Of a DNA stretch of 32,879 nt, positions 17,087-25,029 are shown in pieces (the first letter of the stretch is position 1; every line of letters begins with the position of its first letter). Location of the stretch: assembly GCA_036389795.1 (NCBI GenBank), contig DASVWD010000016.1, positions 1 through 32,879 on the forward strand, in the 5' to 3' direction. The notes beneath the pieces were generated by a model. It did not search any database and was not told the DNA's origin. It was given only the letters and a program-made list of their open reading frames with translations. The stretch comes from Longimicrobium sp. GTDB taxonomy: Bacteria; Gemmatimonadota; Gemmatimonadetes; Longimicrobiales; Longimicrobiaceae. Made by a program: the position numbers and the translations under genes.

Positions 17087-17962
17087 TTACCCCTCCGCCT
17101 TCCCCAGCGCGGCGGGCGGCACCGAGCGGCCCACCAGCCCGGCGAGGGCGACGATGGTGAGCAGGTAGGGGATCATCGCCACGAACTGCGAGGGGATCGC
17201 CTGCATCCCCTGCAGCTGGATCTGCAGCGTCTCGGCCGCGGCGAAGAAGAGGCAGGCGATGCCGGCGCGCACCGGGTCCCACCGCCCGAAGATCACCGCC
17301 GCCAGGGCGATGAAGCCGCGCCCCGCCGTCATCTGGTCGGTGAACTGGTGCTGGTCGAGCGCCAGGTACACGCCCCCCAGCGACGCCAGCACCCCCGAGA
17401 GCGCCACCGCCAGGTAGCGCACCCGCGCCACCGGCACGCCCACCGACGTGGCCGCCAGCGGGTGCTCGCCCACGGCCCGCACGCGGAGTCCGAAGGGGGT
17501 GCGGTAGACCAGCCACCCCATCACCGGCACCAGCGCCAGGCCGATCCACACCAGCGGGTTCGCCACCAGCGCCCCCACCCCCGAACCCGCCCCCTCGCCC
17601 CCGAAGCCCGGGACGCGCGGGGAGTTCGACGAGCTGTCGAAGGCCAGGTGCAGGAAGAACCTCGTCAGCCCGACGACCAGGAGGTTGATGGCGATGCCGA
17701 CTACGATCTGGTCCGCCCTGTAGCGGATCGACGCCACGGCGTGCAGCAGGCCCATCACCAGCCCGCCGGCCACGCCGCAGAGCACGCCCACCCAGGCGCT
17801 GCCGCTGTAGTAGCTCCCCAGCGCCGCGCAGAACGCCCCGGAGAGCATGAAGCCCTCCAGCGTGAGCGACACCACGCCCGCGCGCTCGGCGACGACCCCG
17901 CCCGACGCGGCGAACAGGTAGGGGATGGCGATGCGGACCGTCTGCAGGAGGAAGGCGATCAC
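17087..17962 (-). CDS. ABC importer permease 2, BMP/nucleoside type
   Basis: One of two inner-membrane subunits of an importer of the BranchedChain-permease (BPD_transp_2) family, here of the kind that takes up nucleosides. The 291-residue protein has about eight hydrophobic helices. It contains FAASGGVVAERAGVVSLTLEGFML near the N-terminus and the RAVGEHPLAATSVGVPVARVRYLAVALSG coupling-helix region that touches the ATPase. It starts at a GTG that overlaps the stop of permease 1 (GTGA), so the pair is translationally coupled. Relatives in characterised systems include the NupQ/YufQ-type subunits. Confidence 0.92.
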   Translation of the reverse strand: MIAFLLQTVRIAIPYLFAASGGVVAERAGVVSLTLEGFMLSGAFCAALGSYYSGSAWVGVLCGVAGGLVMGLLHAVASIRYRADQIVVGIAINLLVVGLTRFFLHLAFDSSSNSPRVPGFGGEGAGSGVGALVANPLVWIGLALVPVMGWLVYRTPFGLRVRAVGEHPLAATSVGVPVARVRYLAVALSGVLASLGGVYLALDQHQFTDQMTAGRGFIALAAVIFGRWDPVRAGIACLFFAAAETLQIQLQGMQAIPSQFVAMIPYLLTIVALAGLVGRSVPPAALGKAEG

Positions 17963-19068
17963 GCGGCCCTCCTCTCGCGCAGGAGCCGGCGCACCTCGGG
18001 GACCGAGACGGCCACGGCCAGGATCACCACGCCCTGCAGCACCTCCACCATCTGCTTGGGCACCACCGCGTTGATGGCCAGGCCGCCCTGCGAGAGGGTG
18101 GCGAAGAAGAGCGCCGCCAGCACCACGCCCACGGGGTCGTTGCGCCCCACCAGCGCCACGGCGATCCCCAGGAACCCGGCGCCGCCCGCGAAGCCGTCCT
18201 CGTAGTAGAGCTTGTAGCCGAGCACGTAGTTCACCCCGCCGAGCCCCGCCAGCGCGCCGGAGAGCGCCATCGCCCGCAGCCACACGCGGCCCACCTTCAC
18301 CCCGCCGTACTCGGCCGCCTCGGGCTGCAGCCCCACCGCGCGCAGCTCGTAGCCGCGCCGCGTGCGGTACAGGTACCACCACGCCGCGGCCGCCGCCACG
18401 AGCGCCAGCAGGATCGTCCAGTTGGCCGCCGAGCCGGTGAAGGGCCCGCCCAGGCGGGGGACGGCGCCGGCGTGGATCTCGGGGGTGTGCAGCGTCTCGG
18501 GGACGTGCAGGTGCGCCGCGACGACGTAGTTCAAGAGCGCCAGCACGACGAAGTTGAGCATGATGGTGACGATCACCTCGTGCGCGCCGAAGCGGGCCTT
18601 GAGCGCCCCCGGCACCGCGCCCACCATCCCCCCGCCCAGCGCCGCGGCCAGGATGCAGAGCGGGACCGCGAAGACGGCCGGCGTCCCCTCCGGGAGCACC
18701 AGCCCCAGCAGCGCCGCCGCGAAGCCGCCCGCCGCCAGCTGCCCCTCCGCGCCGATGTTGAAGAGCCCCGCGCGCAGAGCGAGGGCGACGGCTAGGCCGG
18801 TGAAGGCGAGCGTCGTCGCCTTGTACAGCACCTGGCCGAAGCCGTAGGCGTTCCCCCAGGTCCCCTCCAGCAGCAGCCCGTACACCTCGGCGGGCGACTG
18901 GCCGAAGGAGAGGATCAGCACGTCGCCCACCACCATCGCCGCCAGCACGGCCACCAGCGGGGGAAGGAGCGACTCCTCCAGCCGCGTCTTCCAGGCGCCG
19001 GCGGCCGCGGAGCGGCGCGCGGCGGGCGGCCCGGTCTCGGGCGCGCGGGTCTCCACGGCGGTGCTCAC
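17959..19068 (-). CDS. ABC importer permease 1, BMP/nucleoside type
   Basis: The larger permease (369 residues) has an Ala/Pro-rich cytoplasmic N-terminus and about nine or ten helices. Diagnostic stretches are LRAGLFNIGAEGQLAAGGFAAA and the coupling region RAVGLQPEAAEYGGVKVGRVWLRAMALSGALAGLGG, matching the NupP/YufP-like subunit. It pairs with permease 2 to form the channel. The GTG start overlaps the ATPase stop by four bases. With the ATPase and binding protein it makes a complete importer. Confidence 0.93.
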   Translation of the reverse strand: MSTAVETRAPETGPPAARRSAAAGAWKTRLEESLLPPLVAVLAAMVVGDVLILSFGQSPAEVYGLLLEGTWGNAYGFGQVLYKATTLAFTGLAVALALRAGLFNIGAEGQLAAGGFAAALLGLVLPEGTPAVFAVPLCILAAALGGGMVGAVPGALKARFGAHEVIVTIMLNFVVLALLNYVVAAHLHVPETLHTPEIHAGAVPRLGGPFTGSAANWTILLALVAAAAAWWYLYRTRRGYELRAVGLQPEAAEYGGVKVGRVWLRAMALSGALAGLGGVNYVLGYKLYYEDGFAGGAGFLGIAVALVGRNDPVGVVLAALFFATLSQGGLAINAVVPKQMVEVLQGVVILAVAVSVPEVRRLLRERRAA

Positions 19069-20621
19069 GCGGCCTCCTGGCGCGCGGCGCCGGTCATGTA
19101 GGGCCCCAGCACCTCCTCGCTGGCCCCGGCGCGCGGGAGCACCGCGGCGAAGCGGCCGGCGTACATCACCGCCACGCGGTCGGCCAGCGCCAGCACCTCG
19201 TTGAGCTCGGCGGAGACCAGGAGCACCGCCTTGCCGGCGTCGCGCGCGGCACGCAGGCGGTCGTGGATCAGCTCCACGGCGCCCACGTCCACCCCGCGCG
19301 TGGGCTGGGCGGCCAGCAGCACGGTGAAGTCGCGCGCCATCTCCCGCGCCACCACCACCTTCTGCTGGTTGCCGCCGGAGAGGGCGCGCGCGGGGAGCGC
19401 GGGGTCGGGCGGGCGCACGTCGTAGGCGTGCACCTGCTCCTCGGCGTTGCGCTCGATGCTGGCGCGGTCGAGCGAGAACGTCTTCGCGAAGCGGTGCTGG
19501 CGGCCCAGGATCAGGTTGTCGGCCAGCGAGTAGTCCAGCAGCAGGCCCCGGCGGTGGCGGTCCTCGGGGACGTGGCTGAGCCCCGCGTCGCCGCGCGCGC
19601 GCACGTCCGTCCCGGTCACGTCCGTCCCGCCGAGCCGGATCGTCCCGGAGACGGGCTCCACCAGCCCGGCGATCGCCTCGATCAGCTCCGTCTGCCCGTT
19701 CCCCTCCACCCCGGCGATCCCCAGGATCTCGCCCGGCGCCACGGTGAAGCTCACCCCGTCCACCGCCCGCGGCCGGCCGTGGGCGGAGACCACCAGGTCG
19801 CGCACCTCCAGCGCGGGGGGTGCTTCAGGGATGTCGCGCGGGACGTACGCCGTCTCTTCCGCGAACGCGGCCAGCGCCACGTCGCGCCCCACCATCGCCC
19901 GCGCGATCGCGGCCGGGGTGGTGTCGGCGGTGCGGATGCGGTCGACCGTGCGGCCGGCGCGCATCACCGTGATGTGGTCGGAGACCTCCATCACCTCGTC
20001 GAGCCGGTGGGTGATGAGGACGACCGTCGCGCCCTCGGCCCGCAGTCCCCGCAGCACCTTCCACAGCTCCTGCACCTCGGGGGGCGAGAGGACGGCGGTG
20101 GGCTCGTCCAGGATCAGCACCTTGGCGCCGCGGTAGAGCGCCTTGAGGATCTCCACCCGCTGCGCCTCGCCCACGGAGAGGCGCGAGACCTGGCGCCCGG
20201 CGTCCACCGCGAGGCCCGTCCGGCGGGAGAGTTCCTCGACGTCGCGCCGCGCCTTCTCGCGGTCGAGGACCAGGCCGCGCTTCGGCTCGGTCCCCAGGAT
20301 CAGGTTCTCGGCCACGGAGAGGGTGGGCACGAGCATGAAGTGCTGGTGCACCATCCCCACCCCGGCGGCGATGGCGCGGGCCGTGTCCCACCCGGTGACG
20401 TCCCCGCCGAACACCTCCACGGTGCCGGCGTCGGGGGCGTACATCCCGCTCAGGATGCGCATCAGCGTGGACTTGCCGGCGCCGTTCTCGCCCACCAGGG
20501 CGTGGATCTCGCCGGCGCCCACTTCCAGGCTCGCCCCGCGGTTGGCCAGCACCGGGCCGAACGACTTCTCGATCCCGGCCATCCGGATCACGGGGGCGCC
20601 TGCGGGGGCGGTGTCTGTCAC
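19065..20621 (-). CDS. ABC importer ATPase, double-domain, BMP/nucleoside type
   Basis: The 518-residue ATPase powers the importer. Domain 1 has a full Walker A (GENGAGKST, about 44-52), signature LSVGEAQR, and Walker B LILDEPTAVL. Domain 2 has GVEGNGQTE in place of Walker A, lacking the lysine, signature LSGGNQQK and Walker B LLAAQPTRGVD. The asymmetric second site is typical of sugar and nucleoside (RbsA/YufO-type) ATPases. It starts at a GTG, 36 bases after the binding-protein stop, across a pyrimidine-rich spacer with no clear Shine-Dalgarno. The stop overlaps permease 1. Confidence 0.95.
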   Translation of the reverse strand: MTDTAPAGAPVIRMAGIEKSFGPVLANRGASLEVGAGEIHALVGENGAGKSTLMRILSGMYAPDAGTVEVFGGDVTGWDTARAIAAGVGMVHQHFMLVPTLSVAENLILGTEPKRGLVLDREKARRDVEELSRRTGLAVDAGRQVSRLSVGEAQRVEILKALYRGAKVLILDEPTAVLSPPEVQELWKVLRGLRAEGATVVLITHRLDEVMEVSDHITVMRAGRTVDRIRTADTTPAAIARAMVGRDVALAAFAEETAYVPRDIPEAPPALEVRDLVVSAHGRPRAVDGVSFTVAPGEILGIAGVEGNGQTELIEAIAGLVEPVSGTIRLGGTDVTGTDVRARGDAGLSHVPEDRHRRGLLLDYSLADNLILGRQHRFAKTFSLDRASIERNAEEQVHAYDVRPPDPALPARALSGGNQQKVVVAREMARDFTVLLAAQPTRGVDVGAVELIHDRLRAARDAGKAVLLVSAELNEVLALADRVAVMYAGRFAAVLPRAGASEEVLGPYMTGAARQEAA

Positions 20622-20657
20622 GGTCGCTCGGGCGAGGGGGAGGGGTAGGGGAGGGGG

Positions 20658-21695
20658 CTAGCGGGTGCTGGGCACCTGGATGCGGCCGGCGATGATCTCC
20701 TGCTCGAGCTGCCGCACGCGCTGGATGACGGGGTCGGGGATCAGCGCCCGGTTGTTCTGGTCGTACACGTAGCGGACGCCGCCCTCCTTGAGGCCGAACT
20801 CGTAGACGCCGCCGCGGAAGGTGCCGTCGCGCACGCGCCGCACCGCGTCGAACACCGCGTTGTCGACGCCCTTCACCATCGAGGTGAGCACGTAGCCCGG
20901 CGCCTCGGCGTACTGGTCGGCGTCCACGCCGATGGCCTTCTTCCCCGTGGCGCGCGCGGCCTCGAAGACGCCGAGGCCGGTGGAGCCCGAGGCGTGGAAG
21001 ATGACGTCGACCCCGGAGTTGTACTGGCTGAGCGCCAGCTCCTTCCCCTTCCCCGGGTTGCGGAACGCCTCGGGCGTTACGCCCGCGTACTGCGCGACCA
21101 CGCGGCAGTCGGGGCACACCTGCCTGACGCCGGCGCGGTAGCCCGCCTCGAACTTGTGGATGAGGGGGATGTCCATCCCGCCGACGAAGCCGACCTCCTT
21201 CGTCTTCGAGGTCAGCGCGGCGATGGCGCCCACCAGGAAGGAGCCCTGCTCCTCGCGGAACTTGAGCGCGGCCAGGTTGGGCGGCGGGGGGATGACGTTG
21301 CCCGCCTCGTCGGTCTGCAGCGCGTAGTCGACGCCCGCGAAGTGGACGTCCGGGTACTCCTTGGCGAGCGCGGTGAGGTCGTCGGTGAAGATGAAGCCGA
21401 CGCCGACGACGAGGTCCATCCCCTGCGCGGCGAGGAGCCTGAGCCCCGCCTCGCGGTCGGACCCTTCGCCGGGCTCCACCAGGCGGACGTTGGCGCCCAG
21501 CTCGCGCGCGGCGCGCAGGGCGCCCGCGTAGGCGCCGTCGTTGAAGCTCTTGTCGCCGCGGCCGCCCACGTCGAAGACGATGCCGACGTCGAGGCCGCTG
21601 CCGTCGCTCTCGGCGCGGACGCCGCCGGGGCGGACGAAGAGGAGGGCGGCGTGCGCGGCCAGGAGCACGCCAATCACGATGAGGAGCTTGCGCAT
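20658..21695 (-). CDS. BMP-family (nucleoside-type) periplasmic binding protein
   Basis: The 345-residue protein has a signal peptide ending near VRAES, then the BMP (PnrA-like) fold: VGIVFDVGGRGDKSFNDGAYAGA, the ligand-loop SKTKEVGFVGGMDIPLIHKFEAGYRAG, FHASGSTGLGVFEAA, and IGVDADQYAEAPGYVLTSMVKGVDNAV. PnrA-like proteins bind purine nucleosides, which is the expected ligand here. It has no lipobox, so it should be free in the periplasm, as expected for a Gram-negative. It leads the operon with the ATPase, two permeases and a small membrane protein. The ATG lacks a Shine-Dalgarno and lies close to a -10-like site, so the mRNA may be leaderless. Confidence 0.94.
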   Translation of the reverse strand: MRKLLIVIGVLLAAHAALLFVRPGGVRAESDGSGLDVGIVFDVGGRGDKSFNDGAYAGALRAARELGANVRLVEPGEGSDREAGLRLLAAQGMDLVVGVGFIFTDDLTALAKEYPDVHFAGVDYALQTDEAGNVIPPPPNLAALKFREEQGSFLVGAIAALTSKTKEVGFVGGMDIPLIHKFEAGYRAGVRQVCPDCRVVAQYAGVTPEAFRNPGKGKELALSQYNSGVDVIFHASGSTGLGVFEAARATGKKAIGVDADQYAEAPGYVLTSMVKGVDNAVFDAVRRVRDGTFRGGVYEFGLKEGGVRYVYDQNNRALIPDPVIQRVRQLEQEIIAGRIQVPSTR

Positions 21696-21703
21696 GGGGC
21701 TAT

Positions 21704-21732
21704 AGAATCGTTCGGCTCCCGCCTGCCGTCAA
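21704..21732 (-). promoter_or_regulatory. Candidate promoter of the BMP importer operon (possibly leaderless)
   Basis: On the minus strand TTGACG (5 of 6, at 21732-21727) is 17 bases before GATTCT (21709-21704), which runs into TATAGC. Transcription would begin within a few bases of the ATG at 21695. The -10 match is weak. Confidence 0.4.
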
Positions 21733-21792
21733 GCAAACCGCTTCCCTGAGACCAGCTCCCGCGCTTCTCCCCGATATCGTCAACTGCAGGGC

Positions 21793-21952
21793 CTCACACA
21801 GAGGACACAGAGGGCACAGAGAACAAAAGGCCTCACGCAGAGGGAGCAGAGGCAGCAGAGGAAAACCAGACGAGCGAAGTGTTCTCTGCTAACTCTGCTG
21901 ACTCTGCGTGAGACATGCAGTTCCTCTGTGTTCTCTGTGTCCTCTGTGTGAG
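21793..21952. repeat. CTCACGCAGAG-family inverted repeats, site 3 (nested pair)
   Basis: An outer perfect 20-bp pair, CTCACACAGAGGACACAGAG at 21793-21812 with its complement at 21933-21952, encloses an inner pair with CTCACGCAGAG at 21832-21842 and CTCTGCGTGAG at 21902-21912. Two variants of the family are thus nested, one inside the other, between the aspartyl protease and BMP genes. Confidence 0.88.
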
Positions 21953-21973
21953 CCCAGGCAGTTTGTCGGTTCG

Positions 21974-22504
21974 TCAATTCGCCGAGGCGGAGTCGGGGTC
22001 CTGGAGGAGGAGCACGCCGCGCTCGAAGTCGAGCGTCACGCGGAAGGAGCGCAGGAAGTTGAGGCCCAGGAGCCCGTCCGTCTCCAGCCCCACCGAGCGG
22101 ACGTGGCGCAGGTCGAGCGCGCAGGCCACCATCTCCTCCGCCCGCGCCGCGCCGATGCGCAGCGAGTCGATCTCCACGATGCGCACCTGCCCCGCCATCC
22201 CCACCCCCGCGCCGACGCCGACCTGGCCGCGCTTCTCGGGGAGGCCCAGGCTGTCGGCGAGCGCCTGGTCGATGCAGGTGAAGGTGGCGCCGGTGTCCAG
22301 GATGAAATCGAACGGCCCCTTTCCGTTGACGTGGACGGGGACGGTGAGCGCCGCGCCGCCCGGCCCCTCCAGTGTGAAGCCGATCTCGCCCGCCGCGCTG
22401 TCCGGCGGCGCCTGCACGCGCTCCGGCCGCCCCGAGCCCCCCAGGCACCCCTCCAGCACCGCCGCCGCCGCGAGCAGTGCGAGACAACGCGCGGGAACGC
22501 GCAC
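21974..22504 (-). CDS. Retropepsin-like aspartyl protease lipoprotein
   Basis: The 176-residue protein has a signal peptide with a lipobox at LEGC (Cys20), so it is probably a membrane-tethered lipoprotein. The domain from about 40 to 170 is of the retropepsin/gag-asp type with the active-site DTGA at 70-73 (FILDTGATFTCID) and a later GLLGLNFLRSF, which matches the flap/dimer end of bacterial single-domain aspartyl proteases. These act as homodimers. It starts at a GTG with GGGAGG seven bases upstream. No substrate is suggested by neighbours. Confidence 0.88.
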   Translation of the reverse strand: MRVPARCLALLAAAAVLEGCLGGSGRPERVQAPPDSAAGEIGFTLEGPGGAALTVPVHVNGKGPFDFILDTGATFTCIDQALADSLGLPEKRGQVGVGAGVGMAGQVRIVEIDSLRIGAARAEEMVACALDLRHVRSVGLETDGLLGLNFLRSFRVTLDFERGVLLLQDPDSASAN

Positions 22505-22583
22505 CGGCCCACCTCCCTGTCAGGGGTTCGGAAGCGAGGCGGCAATTCGCGGACCCCGAGCCAGATCCGGCAAAAAGATTTGT

Positions 22584-22673
22584 CTCACGCAGAGTCAGCA
22601 GAGTCAGCAGAGTCAGCAGAGAACACACCGCACTCGTGGTTTTCCTCTGCTACCTCTGCTTCCTCTGCGTGAG
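22584..22673. repeat. CTCACGCAGAG inverted repeat, site 4
   Basis: CTCACGCAGAG (22584-22594) followed by three TCAGCAGAG units pairs, with mismatches in the inner part, with TCTGCTACCTCTGCTTCCT and CTCTGCGTGAG (22663-22673). Its right half is nearly identical to the right half at 25084-25111. Confidence 0.85.
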
Positions 22674-22704
22674 GCTTTGATGTTTTTTGATCCACCGGAA
22701 AAGA

Positions 22705-22739
22705 AGAGAGCCGGTCCCGAAGCTCGGGACCGGCTCTCT
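22705..22739 (-). terminator. Intrinsic terminator of the unknown exported protein gene
   Basis: A perfect 16-bp stem pairs AGAGAGCCGGTCCCGA (22705-22720) with 22724-22739 around a 3-base loop. Read on the minus strand it is followed by TCTTTTCC. It lies about 30 bases after the stop at 22770. Confidence 0.85.
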
Positions 22740-22769
22740 CTGCCGATCGATGATCCGCCGGGGCGGCGC

Positions 22770-23747
22770 TCAGCTCTGCTGGTGGGCGCGGCCGGACTGC
22801 ACCAGGCGCTGGCGGGCGGTGTTGCCCGGCACGGCGATGTGCGTGGCCGGGTCGTACTCCTTGCCCACGGCGGGGCTGCCCTGCGGCACCCAGATCTGCG
22901 TGACCGTGTAGCTGTAGCCCTGCGGGATGTAGCGCACGTAGTAGCCGTCGGGGTGCAGGCTCCAGCGGCCGCTGGGCACCTGGCGGCTCCCCTCGCCCAG
23001 CGGGGCCATCCCGGCGAGGACCGCCACGCGCTCCATCTGCTCGAAGGTGGTGCCCGGCTGGGTCAGCATCTGCCGGAGCTGCGCCTCGGCCTGCACGATC
23101 TGCCTCACCAGCGGCGGCAGGCTGTTGGTGGCCTGGTCGAGCGCCGGCCCGGGGACGAAGTCCAGCGCCGTGCGGTTGAGCGAGGCCAGCTGGCGCGGCG
23201 TCAGCAGCCGCGAGGCGGTCGCCTTGTGCTCGGTGCTGAGGTCCTCGAACTTGGCGCGGGCGATGATGGCCCACAGCAGCGTCTGCACGTCGTGCTGGTG
23301 GATCTCGGGGTGGTTCACCGAGTTGCGCAGGATGGTCATCACCGCGTCCTCGGCGGGGCCCTTGGTGGGGGCGAAGATGTACCCGTCGCCGCCGCCGGGG
23401 CCGTGCGTGCCGGCCTTCAGGCAGTAGCTCTGGGTGTGCATCTCGTAGTAGCCCGGCTGCAGCACGAAGCCGCCGTTCGGCGTGCGCTGCAGCTGGAGCA
23501 TGGAGCGCTTGGCCTCGCGCGGCGTGAAGTTGTCGAGCGAGTCCACCGCCCAGCGCGCGTCGGGGAGGCTGGTGGTGATCGGCGGGTCGCCCCGCAGCAC
23601 CGCGTCCAGGTTCATGCGCCCGGCCGCCCGCCCGATGGCGCGGCCGATGCCGCCGATCTGCGCGTTCGCGCCGTCGGCGTAGACGCCGCCCAGCACCAGC
23701 GTGGCGGCCACGAGTCCGAAGGTACGTCGGGACATCAGGTTGGACAT
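22770..23747 (-). CDS. Uncharacterised exported protein
   Basis: The 325-residue protein has an N-terminal signal sequence (MSRRTFGLVAATLVLGG, ending ANAQ near residue 30). Visible conserved-looking stretches are FVLQPGYYEMHTQSYCLKAGTHG, GPGGGDGYIFAPTKGPAEDAV, NHPEIHQHDVQTLLWAIIARAKFEDL, and a C-terminal beta-rich segment GYYVRYIPQGYSYTVTQIWVP. I have a recollection of similar unnamed proteins in Bacteroidota but cannot assign a domain or activity. I chose the ATG at 23747 since GAGG lies five bases upstream; ATG at 23735 is an alternative, and the longer frame continues into repeat DNA. It has its own strong terminator and appears monocistronic. Confidence 0.85.
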   Translation of the reverse strand: MSNLMSRRTFGLVAATLVLGGVYADGANAQIGGIGRAIGRAAGRMNLDAVLRGDPPITTSLPDARWAVDSLDNFTPREAKRSMLQLQRTPNGGFVLQPGYYEMHTQSYCLKAGTHGPGGGDGYIFAPTKGPAEDAVMTILRNSVNHPEIHQHDVQTLLWAIIARAKFEDLSTEHKATASRLLTPRQLASLNRTALDFVPGPALDQATNSLPPLVRQIVQAEAQLRQMLTQPGTTFEQMERVAVLAGMAPLGEGSRQVPSGRWSLHPDGYYVRYIPQGYSYTVTQIWVPQGSPAVGKEYDPATHIAVPGNTARQRLVQSGRAHQQS

Positions 23748-23940
23748 GGAAGCCTCACGGAGTGGGGACTGCGGAGGGAGTCTCGGCAAACCGCCGAGGC
23801 CATTCATGTTACAAGGGTTTCGCGATCCACGCCAGCCCTCACCTGTTTCCGCCGCCTTTCGGTCCGGACGACGGCGGGGAACGGGGGACAGGGTACGGGG
23901 ACAGCCGGCACATCGGTCCCGACCCATGCACCGGAGCGTA

Positions 23941-24001
23941 AAGTCCACCCTCTCCCGAAGTTGGGAGAGGGTTGCCGCTCCCAGGCGGCGGGTGAGGGCC
24001 C
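23941..24001 (+). repeat. CTCTCCCG hairpin element, copy 2
   Basis: Near-identical to 9497-9557: AAGTCCACC, CTCTCCCG, AAGT loop, TGGGAGAG, then GGTTGCCGCTCC and GGCGGCGGGTGAGGGC. The one stem change (C to T) leaves a G-T pair, so the fold is kept. Confidence 0.82.
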
Positions 24002-24067
24002 CCGCGCCGACGCATGTCGGCGCGCGCGGGACCATCTCGTTGCGCCGCAAGCACTAACAGAAGAATC

Positions 24068-24096
24068 TGGACGCTCCTTCTGTTTCGGCTTATCTT
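24068..24096 (+). promoter_or_regulatory. Candidate promoter of VOC protein gene
   Basis: TGGACG (24068-24073) and TATCTT (24091-24096) are 17 bases apart, each 4 of 6 to consensus, about 90 bases before the ATG. A perfect 8-bp stem (24056-24063 with 24077-24084) overlaps the -35 and could be an operator. Confidence 0.4.
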
Positions 24097-24184
24097 TGGT
24101 GCCCCGTGAACATCCACGGTGTGCACGGGGCCGGCGGGAAGGCGTCCCGGCCGGCAGCCGACCACCCCGTTCCCCAGAGGCCCG

Positions 24185-24976
24185 ATGACCGTCACCGCCA
24201 CCCACGCGCCCGGCACCTTCTGCTGGGTGGACCTGTCCGCCCACGACGCGGCGGCCGCGAAGCGCTTCTACCCCGCGCTCCTCGGCTGGAGCGTGAACGA
24301 CATGAAGTACGGAGAGGCGGAGCACGAAGTCTACACCATGTACGAGGTCGACGGGCGCCAGGTGGCCGCCTCGGCCGCCATGGGCGAAGACCAGAAGGGG
24401 ATGGGGGTGCCGCCGTTCTGGCTGTCGTACGTGGCCGTCGAGAACGCCGACGAGACCGCCGCCCGCGCGGCCGAGCTGGGCGGCACCGTGATGGCGGGGC
24501 CCTTCGACGTGCTGGACGCCGGGCGCATGGCGATCGTGCAGGACCCCACCGGCGCCGTGTTCGCCCTCTGGCAGGCGGGAAGGCACCAGGGCGCGGGGCT
24601 GCTCGGCCAGCCCGGCGCGCTCTGCTGGAACGAGCTGGGCACCGCCGACCCCGCCCGGGCGCGCGACTTCTACACCTCGCTCTTCGGCTGGGGCGCGCAG
24701 GAGATGGAGACCGTGGCGCCGTACACCATGTTCGCGCAGGGCGAGCAGATGGTGGGCGGGATGTATCAGCTCTCCCCCGACATGCAGATGCCGCCCTGCT
24801 GGCTCCCCTACTTCGCCGTGGACGACGCCGACGCCACCGCCGAGCGGGTGCGCGAGTTGGGCGGTCAGGTGCTGATGGGCCCGGAGGACATCCCCGGCAT
24901 CGGCCGCTTCGTGCTGATCCAGGACCCGCAGGGCGCGTTCTTCTACGTCATCAAGCTGGCCCAGAGCGGGTCGTGA
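24185..24976 (+). CDS. VOC-superfamily protein with two glyoxalase-like domains
   Basis: The 263-residue cytoplasmic protein is two repeated VOC modules: residues about 9-130 (FCWVDLSAHDAAAAKRFYPALLGW to MAIVQDPTGAVFALWQ) and about 143-260 (LCWNELGTADPARARDFYTSLFGW to FVLIQDPQGAFFYVIK). The layout resembles the CFP30B/27-kDa antigen group, often annotated as glyoxalase or bleomycin-resistance-like proteins; actual activity is unproven. Classical metal ligands are not obvious in each half, so binding without catalysis is possible. The ATG at 24185 has AGG nearby; longer frames upstream lack similarity. It is monocistronic. Confidence 0.92.
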   Translation: MTVTATHAPGTFCWVDLSAHDAAAAKRFYPALLGWSVNDMKYGEAEHEVYTMYEVDGRQVAASAAMGEDQKGMGVPPFWLSYVAVENADETAARAAELGGTVMAGPFDVLDAGRMAIVQDPTGAVFALWQAGRHQGAGLLGQPGALCWNELGTADPARARDFYTSLFGWGAQEMETVAPYTMFAQGEQMVGGMYQLSPDMQMPPCWLPYFAVDDADATAERVRELGGQVLMGPEDIPGIGRFVLIQDPQGAFFYVIKLAQSGS

Positions 24977-25029
24977 GGCCGAGGGTGGGGGTCCGCCCGG
25001 CAGGGTGACCCCAACGGAAAACATCAGGC

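Larger units (their letters stand above)
23748..24184. other. Divergent gap with hairpin element and promoter
   Basis: This gap separates two divergent genes. It holds the CTCTCCCG element at 23941-24001, a small hairpin GCCGAC/GTCGGC right after it, a perfect 8-bp stem AACAGAAG/CTTCTGTT at 24056-24084 and a promoter-like pair for the VOC gene. No gene is evident. Confidence 0.6.

Noticed and set aside
22584-22620. Short TCAGCAGAG direct repeats as a CRISPR array
   Set aside because: Units are nine bases without spacers and form one arm of an inverted repeat.
21915-24188. 757-residue plus-strand open frame
   Set aside because: It crosses three inverted repeats, a terminator and two real minus-strand genes and shows no domain.
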